DNA from: JANYCD01 sp043738385
GTDB taxonomy: Bacteria; Pseudomonadota; Gammaproteobacteria; Burkholderiales; Rhodocyclaceae
Length of the DNA: 12,228 nucleotides
Assembly: GCA_043738385.1 (NCBI GenBank)
Contig: JAYUGL010000213.1
Location: 1-12,228, forward strand
Direction of reading: 5' to 3'
How positions within the stretch are numbered: the stretch's first letter is position 1; each line of letters opens with the position of its first letter. The notes beneath the pieces are model-generated. The model worked only from the letters and a program-made list of their open reading frames with translations. It did not search any database and was not told the DNA's origin. Shown here in pieces: positions 5,444-12,228 of the stretch. The position numbers and the translations under genes are program-made.

Positions 5444-5566
5444 ATTGCGTGGCAACAGCCTCTGACTGATGCTGGTCAGGCTGCTGCCCGCCGAATCGAT
5501 CAGATTTTTGAGGCCCTCACAACCTGTTTTACGGATCAGGAAATCGAAGATGCACTGAGCGACAAA

Positions 5567-8332
5567 GTGTTACCTGCAATTCCAGATGGAGCCGTCCAGA
5601 AAATTCGCGATATTGTCAGCAGTGGCTTTGGTCATTTAAGCCTGAAGGCGTTGCGAGAAATTCAGCGGCCTCTCGAACAAGGAGCGGTGTACAGCAAAGC
5701 TTGTGGGCTTGCCGGTTATGACCACAGCGGCGCACGCCGCAAAGTAGCACCTCAAAAACACCTGCCGCCACTTGAAACCTTTCTCAGGAAACGCATCAGC
5801 ACCAAGAGCCGTGAAGTTATTTGGCAAGAAAAGCGGTACAAAGAACTAGCCAATCCAGTTGTGGCCCGCAGCTTTAATCAGGCTCGGCGCGTTCTCAATG
5901 CACTGATCACCAAATACAAGCGCAGCCCGGACTACATTTCCATCGAACTTGCCCGTGAGTTGGCAAAGCCCGGTATAGAACGTAAGCGCATCGAAATAGA
6001 CAACAAAAAACGCGCCAAGGAAAGGGACGAAGGGAAAGAAGCCTTCGTCCAAAAATATGGCATATCCAATCCCAGCTCAATTCTGATGCGCAAGGTGCGT
6101 ATGCGCGAAGAACAGCAGTGCAAATGCATGTACTCAGGGAACGAGATCAGGCTTAACGACCTACTGGAAGACGAAAAATATTGCGAGGTTGACCATATCC
6201 TCCCTCGTTCTCGTACTGGTGATAACAGCCTTGATAACCAAGTGCTGGTGTTGGCGGGAGAGAATCAGCGCAAGGGCAAGCGTACACCCTTTGAGTGGCT
6301 CGGAAGTGCTGACCCCGCCTGGTGGCACGATTTCCAGGCGCATGTTCGCAGCCTGCCGTTGATGAGCGAAAGGAAAAAGGCCAAGCTGCTGCTCGAAAAG
6401 CTGGACGAGGCTACCGAGAACGAGTTTGTCGCCCGCAACCTCGTCGATACGCGCTATATCACCCGGCTGTTTGCACGTATGGTGCGTGAGGGTTTGCTTT
6501 TCGCAAACGATGAGCATGCAACAGAAGAGGAAATTTCACCCGACGCTCCCGCAGAGGATAGGCTGGTTCGATTCCGGCGCAATCATGTACGCACCCCACA
6601 AGGCGGCGTGATCGCAAAGCTGCGCGGCCTCTGGGGTTTATCGAAGGTACGTGAAGATGGTGATTTGCATCATGCACTGGATGCTTGTGTGATTGCTGCC
6701 GCAACACCTAGTCTGATTCAGCGCGTCAATGAATACCATCGATTTGAAGAAATTGTAGTTGTTCAATCCGATGGGGCTGCCTTTTGGCGCGAAACAGGAG
6801 CCCGCCTGACAGAGCAAGAGTTGGCACAATTCGTCGATACGACATTCCCAAATCCGTTTGCGCCATGTACGTTCCGTCATGAAGTAATGGCGCGTCTTTC
6901 TCCAGATGGCAAGACCTACTGGACCAAGAGCGGACGCAAAAAAGTCTACGACTTCGGAAACTATGATTCAGGTGCAGAAACGGCGATTGGTTCAGTGTTA
7001 GTCAGTCGTCTGGTGCAACGGCGTATTAAGTCCAATGAGCTGCACAGCGCCAACCCTCAGTCGTTGCGTCGTGTTTCCATTCCTCTGACAAAACTTACTC
7101 CGGAGCTACTTGACCCTGCACTGCCCTACCCCGATCAATTCATCGAGTCCCGGCTTGCTCTTTTTGAATCGCTCAGAGAAAAACTTGCCGAGCACAACGG
7201 GAATGTTGAGATGGCGTTTTCAGAGGGTCATCAAGTACCAGATTCGCCAAAAATCATTCATGCCGTTTCGATTCCTTGGCTTTTGTTACCGCCCTCCGAA
7301 AGAAAAAAACTGGAGCATTTACTACCCAATCAATCTGGCAGTGGCGCATCAAAAAAATTCAAAGCTGGACTCAAAAAGATCAAGCTTACCGACCTGACAC
7401 AGGAGCAACTCAAGAAGGAAAATCTTATAACCGCACTTGGTGAACAGGTCTATCAACGCAACGCCGATCTATATCAGGCTTTGTACGCAGCCTTGAGCAA
7501 ACCCAGTGCCAAAGCAGAAGAAGTCTTCAAAAATGGTTTTCCTAAGCCTGAGACGCAGGACACAAAAAAACTGGAACAGCGCAAACACGACAATCCAGAC
7601 TACCAACCGCCTATTGTGCGATCAATCATGCTGCCTGCTGCGGCCAATAGCGGCTATTACGTTCGCGGCGGACTGGTTGGACGTGGTGCGCCTATTGTCG
7701 TTCGCCTCTATCGTCATCGCATCACCGGGCGATATATTTTCCGCCCAGCACACGCAATGGCCGGTGCATACGAAATCGGGGATGAAGGCGATGACACCAA
7801 TATCGATAATTACGAAAAAATTGCAAATTTACATAAGAACGATTTGCTTCGCATCAATCACTCCAGCCTAATTTTTTGCTTCCGGGAACTACACCATTGG
7901 CAAGAGCAAGATGAGCGAGGGAATACGCTCACATGCATTCAGGTTGAGCCTATCTTCCCGGACAAAATGTTTCAGGGGAACTACTGCTACTACGAAGACA
8001 GTCTCGACCGGCCAGTACTGCAATTGCATGATCGTTCGCCGTTCTTTCTACTGAACGATGGGAAGAGTGTGCCGTTACAGCCGACTGTACTCGTTGAAAA
8101 AATCAAAATTTCCAAACGGACAAACAGTCGCGATAAAACTGAACCGGTTCTTGAATATATTCTACGTGCCGACCTGAATTTGGAACCCAATCAACAACGA
8201 ACATTTGACCTACGCAGAAACATCAAGCGCAAGATCAATGACGCCAAATTGATTCAGCAACTGCATGTTGATGTGCTTGGTCAAATCGCAAACAGCTCCC
8301 TTGTGGAAGAGCAATCGCATGGTCTGGCGTAG
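5567..8332 (+). CDS. cas9: Cas9, C-terminal part, same frame as the N-terminal part
   Basis: Cas9 sequence resumes right after the TAA at 5443; 5567 (GTG) is only the first common start codon and has no clear ribosome-binding site. In numbering of the joined frame (residue 1 here = codon 695), the end of REC (SGFGHLSLKALR) is followed by RuvC-II (YISIELARELAK, E821), HNH (CEVDHILPRSRTGDNSLDNQ, then VLVLAGENQ; D903, H904, N927), RuvC-III (HHALDACVIAAA, H1063 and D1066) and a very long WED/PAM-interacting region of about 550 residues. All catalytic residues are intact. The joined frame has 1,616 codons against 1,082 residues for N. meningitidis Cas9. The WED/PAM region seems to contain a duplicated module (codons 1195-1262 and 1295-1384). 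It overlaps cas1 by 14 bp. Decay by one nonsense mutation is the simplest reading; a sequence error is the main alternative. Confidence 0.93.
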   Translation: MLPAIPDGAVQKIRDIVSSGFGHLSLKALREIQRPLEQGAVYSKACGLAGYDHSGARRKVAPQKHLPPLETFLRKRISTKSREVIWQEKRYKELANPVVARSFNQARRVLNALITKYKRSPDYISIELARELAKPGIERKRIEIDNKKRAKERDEGKEAFVQKYGISNPSSILMRKVRMREEQQCKCMYSGNEIRLNDLLEDEKYCEVDHILPRSRTGDNSLDNQVLVLAGENQRKGKRTPFEWLGSADPAWWHDFQAHVRSLPLMSERKKAKLLLEKLDEATENEFVARNLVDTRYITRLFARMVREGLLFANDEHATEEEISPDAPAEDRLVRFRRNHVRTPQGGVIAKLRGLWGLSKVREDGDLHHALDACVIAAATPSLIQRVNEYHRFEEIVVVQSDGAAFWRETGARLTEQELAQFVDTTFPNPFAPCTFRHEVMARLSPDGKTYWTKSGRKKVYDFGNYDSGAETAIGSVLVSRLVQRRIKSNELHSANPQSLRRVSIPLTKLTPELLDPALPYPDQFIESRLALFESLREKLAEHNGNVEMAFSEGHQVPDSPKIIHAVSIPWLLLPPSERKKLEHLLPNQSGSGASKKFKAGLKKIKLTDLTQEQLKKENLITALGEQVYQRNADLYQALYAALSKPSAKAEEVFKNGFPKPETQDTKKLEQRKHDNPDYQPPIVRSIMLPAAANSGYYVRGGLVGRGAPIVVRLYRHRITGRYIFRPAHAMAGAYEIGDEGDDTNIDNYEKIANLHKNDLLRINHSSLIFCFRELHHWQEQDERGNTLTCIQVEPIFPDKMFQGNYCYYEDSLDRPVLQLHDRSPFFLLNDGKSVPLQPTVLVEKIKISKRTNSRDKTEPVLEYILRADLNLEPNQQRTFDLRRNIKRKINDAKLIQQLHVDVLGQIANSSLVEEQSHGLA

Positions 8333-9221
8333 CGTCATGATCTCCAGTCCCGCCAAGCTGCGGCGGGAACATTACTCGCTCGCTATCGACCAGGAGCAAA
8401 CGGCCTTCGTGCCGTTTGAAGACATCGCGGTGATTGTGCTCAACCACCGCGAAATCACGCTCACACATCCAGTGCTATCTGCCTGTGCCGAATACGGTAT
8501 TGGCCTCTATGCCACCGGCGACAACCATCAACCCAGCGGCATTTTTCTGCCCTTTCTGCCGCATTCACGCACGACGAAAATGATGCGGCTGCAATTAAAT
8601 GTCGCCCGCCCGCTGGTTAAGCAGGTGTGGGCCAATGTCGTCCGGCGCAAGATTGAAAATCAGGCTGCCTGTCTCCGGCTCGCTGGCCGCGAAGGTGTTG
8701 ACCGCCTTGAGTCTTATGCCCGCCGCGTGCGCTCGGGCGATACAGATAATCTTGAAGGGCAGGCAGCGGCTTTTTACTTCGTGCAACTGTTCGGGCAAAG
8801 TTTCCATCGCGGGTTGGAACAATGGACGAATGCGGCGCTGGACTATGGCTACGCGGTGTTGCGTGGCGCTATCGCACGGGGCCTGGTTGCCCACGGGCTG
8901 CATCCGACAATCGGAATTTTTCACGACAGCGAACAAAACGCGTTCAATCTCGCCGACGATTTGATCGAGCCTTTTCGCCCTTTGGTGGATTTGCACGTCG
9001 CCAAGCATCACGCCGTTACCGAGGGCGACCTCTCCCCTGCCGACAAAGCCGCGCTGGTGGCGGTACTCAACCTTGAGGTAAGGATGCCGCAGGGCCGTAT
9101 GGCGGCACAATCTGCTATCGAATATGTGGTGGAAAGCCTGGTACGGGTATTTGAAGAAGGCGTCGATAGCCTGCAACTGCCGGCGCTCATTGGCCTGCAA
9201 CCGCACAAGCTGGAATACTGA
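8319..9221 (+). CDS. cas1: Cas1 integrase, type II-C
   Basis: A 300-residue Cas1, the metal-dependent DNase/integrase that inserts new spacers together with Cas2. ATG 8319 (MVWRSVMISSPAKLRREHYS) fits the family N-terminus and follows GGAAGAG; the frame stays open to 8265 upstream, but those residues do not match. The metal-binding triad is present: E146 in NLEGQAAAFYF, H202 in GLHPTIGIFHDSEQNAFNLA and E217 in DDLIEPFRP. It overlaps the end of cas9 by 14 bp and precedes cas2 by 37 bp, so the three genes form one operon. Length is usual for type II. The gene is intact, in contrast to cas9. Confidence 0.96.
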   Translation: MVWRSVMISSPAKLRREHYSLAIDQEQTAFVPFEDIAVIVLNHREITLTHPVLSACAEYGIGLYATGDNHQPSGIFLPFLPHSRTTKMMRLQLNVARPLVKQVWANVVRRKIENQAACLRLAGREGVDRLESYARRVRSGDTDNLEGQAAAFYFVQLFGQSFHRGLEQWTNAALDYGYAVLRGAIARGLVAHGLHPTIGIFHDSEQNAFNLADDLIEPFRPLVDLHVAKHHAVTEGDLSPADKAALVAVLNLEVRMPQGRMAAQSAIEYVVESLVRVFEEGVDSLQLPALIGLQPHKLEY

Positions 9222-9258
9222 TCGCAGGCGAACTGTGGGCATAGAAACGCGGCGATAT

Positions 9259-9567
9259 ATGCGACTCCTCGTTTTCTTCGATCTGCCGATGGTGACCAAG
9301 GCCGAGAAAAAAGCCTACACGCAATTTCGCCGCTTCCTGCTCAACGACGGTTACGACATGCTCCAGTTTTCGGTATATGGCCGCATCCTCAATGGCAACG
9401 ACGCGCAAATCAAGCATCAGAGGCGGCTGGTGGATAACCTTCCGCCTGAAGGATCGGTGCGCTGTATGACGGTGACGGAGAAGCAATACGCGGGGATGCA
9501 GTTGCTGGTAGGTATGCCGCTTTTTCAGGAAAAAAAGGTCGGCGCACCGCAGATGTTGCTGTTCTGA
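9259..9567 (+). CDS. cas2: Cas2, adaptation subunit
   Basis: A 102-residue Cas2 starting MRLLVFFDLPMVTKAEKKAY, with the conserved aspartate D8 at the end of the first beta strand. The body (FRRFLLNDGYDMLQFSVYGR) is typical of type II Cas2. Two Cas2 subunits bridge two Cas1 dimers in the spacer-insertion complex. ATG 9259 gives the family N-terminus; in-frame GTG 9235 would add eight residues with no homology. No strong ribosome-binding site is visible, so translation probably depends on coupling to cas1. The gene is intact. No cas4 or csn2 follows, which fits subtype II-C. Confidence 0.96.
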   Translation: MRLLVFFDLPMVTKAEKKAYTQFRRFLLNDGYDMLQFSVYGRILNGNDAQIKHQRRLVDNLPPEGSVRCMTVTEKQYAGMQLLVGMPLFQEKKVGAPQMLLF

Positions 9568-9582
9568 AACCGGAATCAGAAG

Positions 9583-9618
9583 AAAAAATCCCCGTCTGGC
9601 TGAGACCAGACGGGGATT
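9583..9618 (-). terminator. Strong terminator between cas2 and the CRISPR repeat
   Basis: A 13-bp perfect stem, AATCCCCGTCTGG (9587-9599) with CCAGACGGGGATT (9606-9618), loop CTGAGA. The T-run (TTTTTT) lies on the minus strand, so it best ends transcription coming leftward out of the CRISPR repeat. On the plus strand the stem may also slow cas2 transcripts, but no T-run follows there. Confidence 0.8.
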
Positions 9619-9631
9619 AAGGTGAAGCCTG

Positions 9632-9667
9632 AGTATAGCTATCCGGGGTGAGAGAGGGAGCTACAAC
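9632..9667 (-). CRISPR. Single 36-bp CRISPR repeat, no spacer array visible
   Basis: Read on the minus strand, this 36-bp unit starts GTTGTAGCTCCC, as in Neisseria repeats. It continues with CTCTCACCCCGGATAGC, the exact complement of the tracrRNA lower stem, and ends TATACT. The last six bases form a -10-like box, as in II-C systems where each repeat carries its own promoter. I find no second copy on either strand. The terminator 14 bp beyond its 3' end marks this as the last repeat, so any array would lie to the right, where instead a palindrome and unrelated genes occur. The array was either lost by repeat recombination or collapsed in assembly. Confidence 0.8.
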
Positions 9668-9668
9668 C

Positions 9669-9705
9669 CTTGAATTGCCACCCCTTTCAGGGGCGACAAT
9701 TCAAG
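9669..9705. repeat. Palindrome directly beside the CRISPR repeat
   Basis: CTTGAATTG (9669-9677) and CAATTCAAG (9697-9705) are perfect inverted arms, with an inner CCCCT-TTC-AGGGG stem. It starts two bases after the 5' end of the repeat, at the place where a leader or first spacer would be. A second small hairpin, CTCGC-TTC-GCGAG, follows at 9710-9722. It could be part of a leader, a REP-like element or the scar of whatever replaced the array. Confidence 0.6.
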
Positions 9706-9816
9706 CGTTCTCGCTTCGCGAGGTCAGCAAGAAAAATCGAATGAATGCCTGAGGAGCCCTCATCGCATGATTTTTTGCGACCGCAAGACCCAAAATTCGA
9801 GGGGAATCGGGAAAAC

Positions 9817-9845
9817 TTGAGCCATCGACAAACGCGGCTCATAAT
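9817..9845 (+). promoter_or_regulatory. Sigma70-type promoter
   Basis: TTGAGC (9817-9822) and CATAAT (9840-9845) are 17 bp apart; the -10 box matches consensus at 5 of 6 and the -35 box at 4 of 6. Transcription would start near 9852, just before the gene stub at 9866, and could serve the genes at 9994 and 10211. Confidence 0.55.
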
Positions 9846-9865
9846 CTTGCCATGGAACAAATCGC

Positions 9866-9916
9866 ATGAAACTCGCCAATTTCGAAGCCATCGCCCGCGC
9901 ATTGGAGGATGCTTGA
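9866..9916 (+). pseudogene. Stub of a probable nucleotidyltransferase gene
   Basis: MKLANFEAIARALEDA then TGA. The sequence resembles the first residues of AbiEii-like nucleotidyltransferases, which often begin MKLxDFEAIxRALxEA before the RYLVxGG segment. Everything after residue 16, including the catalytic GG/GS and DxD motifs, is absent. The match is short, so this is a tentative call based on remembered family N-termini. Confidence 0.35.
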
Positions 9917-9993
9917 TCCTGATGAAAAAAGCAGCGAGCCAACCGCAGGACTGAATCGACATTGAACGCTTGCGCATGGGGCTATAAGTGACG

Positions 9994-10218
9994 ATGCCGA
10001 ATGAACAGCAACCGGATAACATCGATTGGCGGCTGACGACATGGGAAGGTTCGCGCCGCGAGCAATTGCGGCGTTGGGCGGCCTTGCCGCTGGAACAGAT
10101 GATCCAGGCGATCGGGGACATGGGCGATTTCGCCGGATCGTTTTCGCTGATGGATAAAGTGCCGACGGGCGACCCGACCCCGGGCAGCAACGTCGTGAAA
10201 GCAAAATTCGATGAATAG
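9994..10218 (+). CDS. Small hypothetical protein with a WEGSRREQLRRW motif
   Basis: A 74-residue product (ATG 9994; GTG 9988 is an alternative two codons upstream). The segment NIDWRLTTWEGSRREQLRRW (about 9-28) resembles small proteins I have seen beside nucleotidyltransferase or toxin-antitoxin-like genes, but I know no established function. The rest is acidic and probably helical (LPLEQMIQAIGDMGDF) with a Pro/Gly-rich tail. It overlaps the start of the DUF1186 gene by eight bases (10211-10218), so the two are co-translated. The stub at 9866 upstream suggests an operon whose first gene was damaged. No signal peptide or membrane segment is present. Confidence 0.6.
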   Translation: MPNEQQPDNIDWRLTTWEGSRREQLRRWAALPLEQMIQAIGDMGDFAGSFSLMDKVPTGDPTPGSNVVKAKFDE

Positions 10219-11182
10219 CGTTGTCCAAATCGATGCGGGTATTGAACTGCCGTCATACTCGGAAGAACACCTCGCCGGGCTTGATGCCGAAGCGCTGATG
10301 GCCTTGATCGTCGGCGACGAGGATCGCGTCCCGCGCAATGTGATTGACGCCGCCGCGCACCGTGGCGATGAAATGGCGGCAGCGCTTGACAGGCTGCTCG
10401 AATCTTCATGGCATGAGCGCGAAGATGGTGAATGGTGGCTGTTGTTGCACGCCGCCATGATCCTCGGCCTGATCGCACAGGAAAATGCCGGCCTGCTGCT
10501 GGTGCGCTTCATGCGCCGCATGTCGGAGGAAGATGACGACAACCTGCAAGACTGGTTGGCCGGCCACTGGCACGCGCTGTTCGCCAACAAGCCCGCAAAT
10601 GTTCTGCCCGCATTGCGCGAACTGTGCGCTGACCCGGCGCTCGACTGGTACATCCGCGCCAATGCGTTTGACCCCGCGGTCGCCCGCGCCGAGCGCCAGG
10701 GGCGCGAAGCACTTGATGAGACGCTAGCATGGATCGCGCAAATCGCCGGGGACGAAACCGAAAACTGGGAAGTCCGGCTCTACGGCGGAAACATGCTGAT
10801 CCAGTTCCCGCGCGAAGCGTATCGGCCCCTGCTCAATGATCTGGCCCGGCGCCAGAGCGGCTTTGGCGTGGTCTTCACCTCGGACGACGTTTCCCAGGCC
10901 TATGCAATAGCGGAAGATCTGCCGGACTGGCGCAAGCGCCCCTACGATCCTTGGAATTTTTATCTGCCCGACGTCATCAGCAAACGTCAGGAACGCTGGG
11001 CTCAGGAGCGCGCCGCGGAACATGTACACGACATGGACGACCACGACCGGGACATCTTCGATGGCCCGGCGCTGCCCCATGTCAGGGAGACCCCAAAGGT
11101 CGGACGCAACGAACCCTGTCCCTGCGGGAGCGGCAAGAAGTACAAGAAGTGCTGTTTGCCCCTGGATGAAGCGGGGACATGA
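10211..11182 (+). CDS. DUF1186-family protein with a C-terminal SEC-C metal-binding motif
   Basis: A 323-residue soluble, acidic protein. Residues about 15-250 match the DUF1186 pattern: an alpha-helical, HEAT-like region with LIVGDEDRVPRNVIDAAAHR near 32-51, WWLLLHAAMILGLI near 80-93 and LQDWLAGHWHALFANKPANV near 112-131. Residues 297-315 (VGRNEPCPCGSGKKYKKCC) form a SEC-C zinc-binding motif with C303, C305, C314 and C315, as at the end of SecA and many unrelated proteins, where it often aids protein or ribosome contact. The molecular function of DUF1186 is unknown to me. ATG 10211 overlaps the stop of the small gene upstream. The gene is intact and typical in length. Confidence 0.9.
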   Translation: MNSVVQIDAGIELPSYSEEHLAGLDAEALMALIVGDEDRVPRNVIDAAAHRGDEMAAALDRLLESSWHEREDGEWWLLLHAAMILGLIAQENAGLLLVRFMRRMSEEDDDNLQDWLAGHWHALFANKPANVLPALRELCADPALDWYIRANAFDPAVARAERQGREALDETLAWIAQIAGDETENWEVRLYGGNMLIQFPREAYRPLLNDLARRQSGFGVVFTSDDVSQAYAIAEDLPDWRKRPYDPWNFYLPDVISKRQERWAQERAAEHVHDMDDHDRDIFDGPALPHVRETPKVGRNEPCPCGSGKKYKKCCLPLDEAGT

Positions 11183-11243
11183 GCGCATCCGACAATTCAA
11201 AAAAACGCTAAAGTCCTTACTTGGTAATACTTTGGGAACGCTC

Positions 11244-11504
11244 ATGGCAACGGTATCGGTCACCAGCAAGGGGCAGGTCACGATTCCCAAGGAGGTGCGG
11301 CAGGCGCTTGGAGTCACCCCCGGCAGCAAGGTTGAATTTGGCCTTGATAGAAGCGGCGCGCGCCTCAAGCTCATCAAGAGAAAAGAGCCCTCACGCGTCG
11401 AGGACGGCCCGGATATCCTGAACTATGCCGGTCCACGCATCCCGATCAATGAGATGCACGGTGGCGTAGCCATGAAAAAAGCGGCCAAACGTGCGCGCCG
11501 TTGA
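11244..11504 (+). CDS. AbrB/MazE-type antitoxin of a VapBC-like module
   Basis: An 86-residue protein whose N-terminus (MATVSVTSKGQVTIPKEVRQ) is the signature of the AbrB/SpoVT swapped-hairpin DNA-binding domain (about residues 1-48). The tail (ILNYAGPRIPINEMHGGVAM then a basic KKAAKRARR end) is typical of antitoxins encoded with VapC toxins. It would bind its own promoter and the toxin. ATG 11244 has GGGA seven bases upstream; the longer open frame back to 11022 lies inside the DUF1186 gene and is a shadow. It overlaps the toxin start by 14 bp. I see no clear promoter in the 61 bp before it, so it may depend on read-through. Confidence 0.88.
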   Translation: MATVSVTSKGQVTIPKEVRQALGVTPGSKVEFGLDRSGARLKLIKRKEPSRVEDGPDILNYAGPRIPINEMHGGVAMKKAAKRARR

Positions 11505-11890
11505 TACCAACGTCGTCGCGCGCTATTACCTGCGCGACGACGCGGCGCAGACGCGCATCGCCACCAGCTCCTGTCGGGTGGCGACGTATTCGTGCCCAAA
11601 ACCGTCGTGCTCGAGCTCGAATGGGTGCTGCGCGCCGTGGCCGAGAAACGGCCGACAAGGTCATCGCATGTCTCGTGCATCTGATCGCCCTGCCGGGTGT
11701 CACCGTAGAGGATCATGATGCGGTTGAAATCGCCCTTGGGTATTGCCGGCGCGGAGTCGATTTCGCCGACGCGCTGCACCTGGCCGCGAGCCGAACATGT
11801 ACCGAACTGCTGACGTTCGATGATCGCGGTTATGCGCGGCGGTCGGCCAAACTTGGCCTCAAGCTGCCGGTCAAACTGGCGACGGCCTGA
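11491..11890 (+). pseudogene. VapC-like PIN toxin with two frameshifts
   Basis: The family sequence runs through three frames in turn. Frame one gives MRAVDTNVVARYYLRDDAAQ (GTG start 11491; PIN aspartate D5). From about 11562 the next frame gives HQLLSGGDVFVPKTVVLELE and WVLRAVAEK. From about 11651 the third frame gives ADKVIACLVHLIALPGVTVE, GVDFADALHLAASRT (PIN aspartates) and ELLTFDDRGYARR to TGA 11890. Each change looks like the loss of one base (in atcgccacc and in acggccg). Restored, it would be a normal PIN ribonuclease of about 133 residues with all acidic residues. As read, no active toxin is made. Both losses are near short C/G runs, so a sequencing artefact is possible. The antitoxin upstream is intact. 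Confidence 0.82.
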
Positions 11891-11974
11891 CCTCTCCTGC
11901 CTGTATTCCGGGGCGTTTGTGCCTCGGCCTCTTTGAAGCGGATGACACTGGAAACCACATTTTCGGGGAAAACT

Positions 11975-12228
11975 ATGCTGTTCTATGACTACAAGGCACC
12001 GAGCCCGCGACGGGTACGTATTTTTCTTGCGGAAAAGGCTCTGACGATACCGACCGTCACCGTGGACCTGGCCAAAGGCGAGCAATTTTCTCCGACCTAT
12101 CGCGCCAAGAATCCCCGTTGTACGGTACCGATGCTGGAACTGGACGACGGCACCTGCATCTGGGATACGCTGGCCATCTGTGAATATCTGGAGACACTGC
12201 ATCCCGAAGTTCCGATGTTCGGCCGCAA
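11975..12228 (+). CDS. Glutathione S-transferase, N-terminal part, runs off the window
   Basis: The 84 codons present (MLFYDYKAPSPRRVRIFLAE...) form a thioredoxin-like GST N-terminal domain. LFYDYKAPSPRRVRIFLAEK is the first strand and helix, NPRCTVPMLELDDG holds the cis-proline (VPMLEL) that binds the glutathione backbone, and IWDTLAICEYLE is the usual glutathione-contacting helix, where many relatives have ES and this one has DT. These enzymes join glutathione to electrophiles in the cytosol or act in stress metabolism; the substrate cannot be told. ATG 11975 has GGGGAA upstream; in-frame ATG 11942 would add eleven residues with no homology. The gene probably belongs to the host backbone rather than to the mobile modules. 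Confidence 0.9.
   Translation, partial: MLFYDYKAPSPRRVRIFLAEKALTIPTVTVDLAKGEQFSPTYRAKNPRCTVPMLELDDGTCIWDTLAICEYLETLHPEVPMFGR

Noticed and set aside
5436..5455. Resemblance between the sequence at the cas9 stop (GATTTAAATTGCGTG) and 1898-1912 (AATTTAATTGCGTG)
   Set aside because: The match is short, AT-rich and needs a gap; there is no sign of inserted DNA in cas9, since the frame and length remain consistent on both sides.
9669..9705. The palindrome as a CRISPR spacer
   Set aside because: No second repeat follows it, and the near-perfect symmetry is unlike a captured spacer.
9568..9993. cas4 or csn2 downstream of cas2
   Set aside because: No open frame with either family's features exists there; the locus is cas9-cas1-cas2 only, which fits II-C.
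9687..10478. 263-codon open frame on the minus strand
   Set aside because: It lies opposite the promoter, the small gene at 9994 and the DUF1186 gene, all better supported; its Arg/Ser-rich product shows no domain.
11225..11230. TAATAC as a -10 box for the AbrB-type antitoxin
   Set aside because: The start point would fall within or after the ribosome-binding site and no -35 box is at a proper distance.
11423..12202. 259-codon open frame on the minus strand opposite the VapC-like gene and the GST
   Set aside because: The plus strand has clear AbrB, PIN and GST signatures here; the minus frame has none.

Overview
The window looks like an accessory region of a proteobacterial chromosome, most likely a betaproteobacterium or a close relative. 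That placement rests on family resemblance only: a Neisseria-style type II-C CRISPR-Cas locus, a proteobacterial DnaJ tail, a DUF1186/SEC-C protein and several toxin-antitoxin modules. It could well be an environmental genome.

The centre (about 3360-9670) is a type II-C CRISPR-Cas locus. It holds a tracrRNA on the minus strand, an unusually long cas9, cas1, cas2, a strong terminator and one 36-bp CRISPR repeat on the minus strand. The repeat and the tracrRNA anti-repeat pair over 8 + 17 bp in the Neisseria manner, so they belong together. Two things suggest the locus is decayed or altered. First, cas9 is cut by a single in-frame TAA at 5441-5443, with Cas9-like sequence continuing in the same frame on both sides; every catalytic residue is present over 1,616 codons. 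Second, only one repeat and no spacer array is visible.

The left part (1-3360) is a patchwork of small modules and remnants. It begins with a second tracrRNA-like element (about 105-207, minus strand) that can pair almost completely with the same CRISPR repeat; it has its own hairpin and Rho-independent terminator but no neighbouring cas9. Next come a short XRE-type regulator, an antitoxin with a broken MazF/PemK toxin, a palindrome-rich non-coding stretch with an integron attC-like fold, the tail of an RHS-repeat gene, an intact AbrB-like/PIN (VapBC-type) pair, and the last 49 codons of a dnaJ gene.

The right part (9670-12228) holds a palindrome next to the CRISPR repeat, a promoter with the stub of a probable nucleotidyltransferase gene, a small unknown protein overlapping a DUF1186/SEC-C gene, an AbrB-type antitoxin with a twice-frameshifted VapC toxin, and the start of a glutathione S-transferase gene that runs off the window.

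How the parts fit together: tracrRNA and crRNA would guide Cas9, while Cas1-Cas2 would add spacers. With cas9 split and no spacers, the locus as read is probably not a working defence system unless the stop is a sequencing artefact or is bypassed and the array is elsewhere or collapsed in assembly. Two of the three recognisable toxin genes are also broken while their antitoxins stay open.
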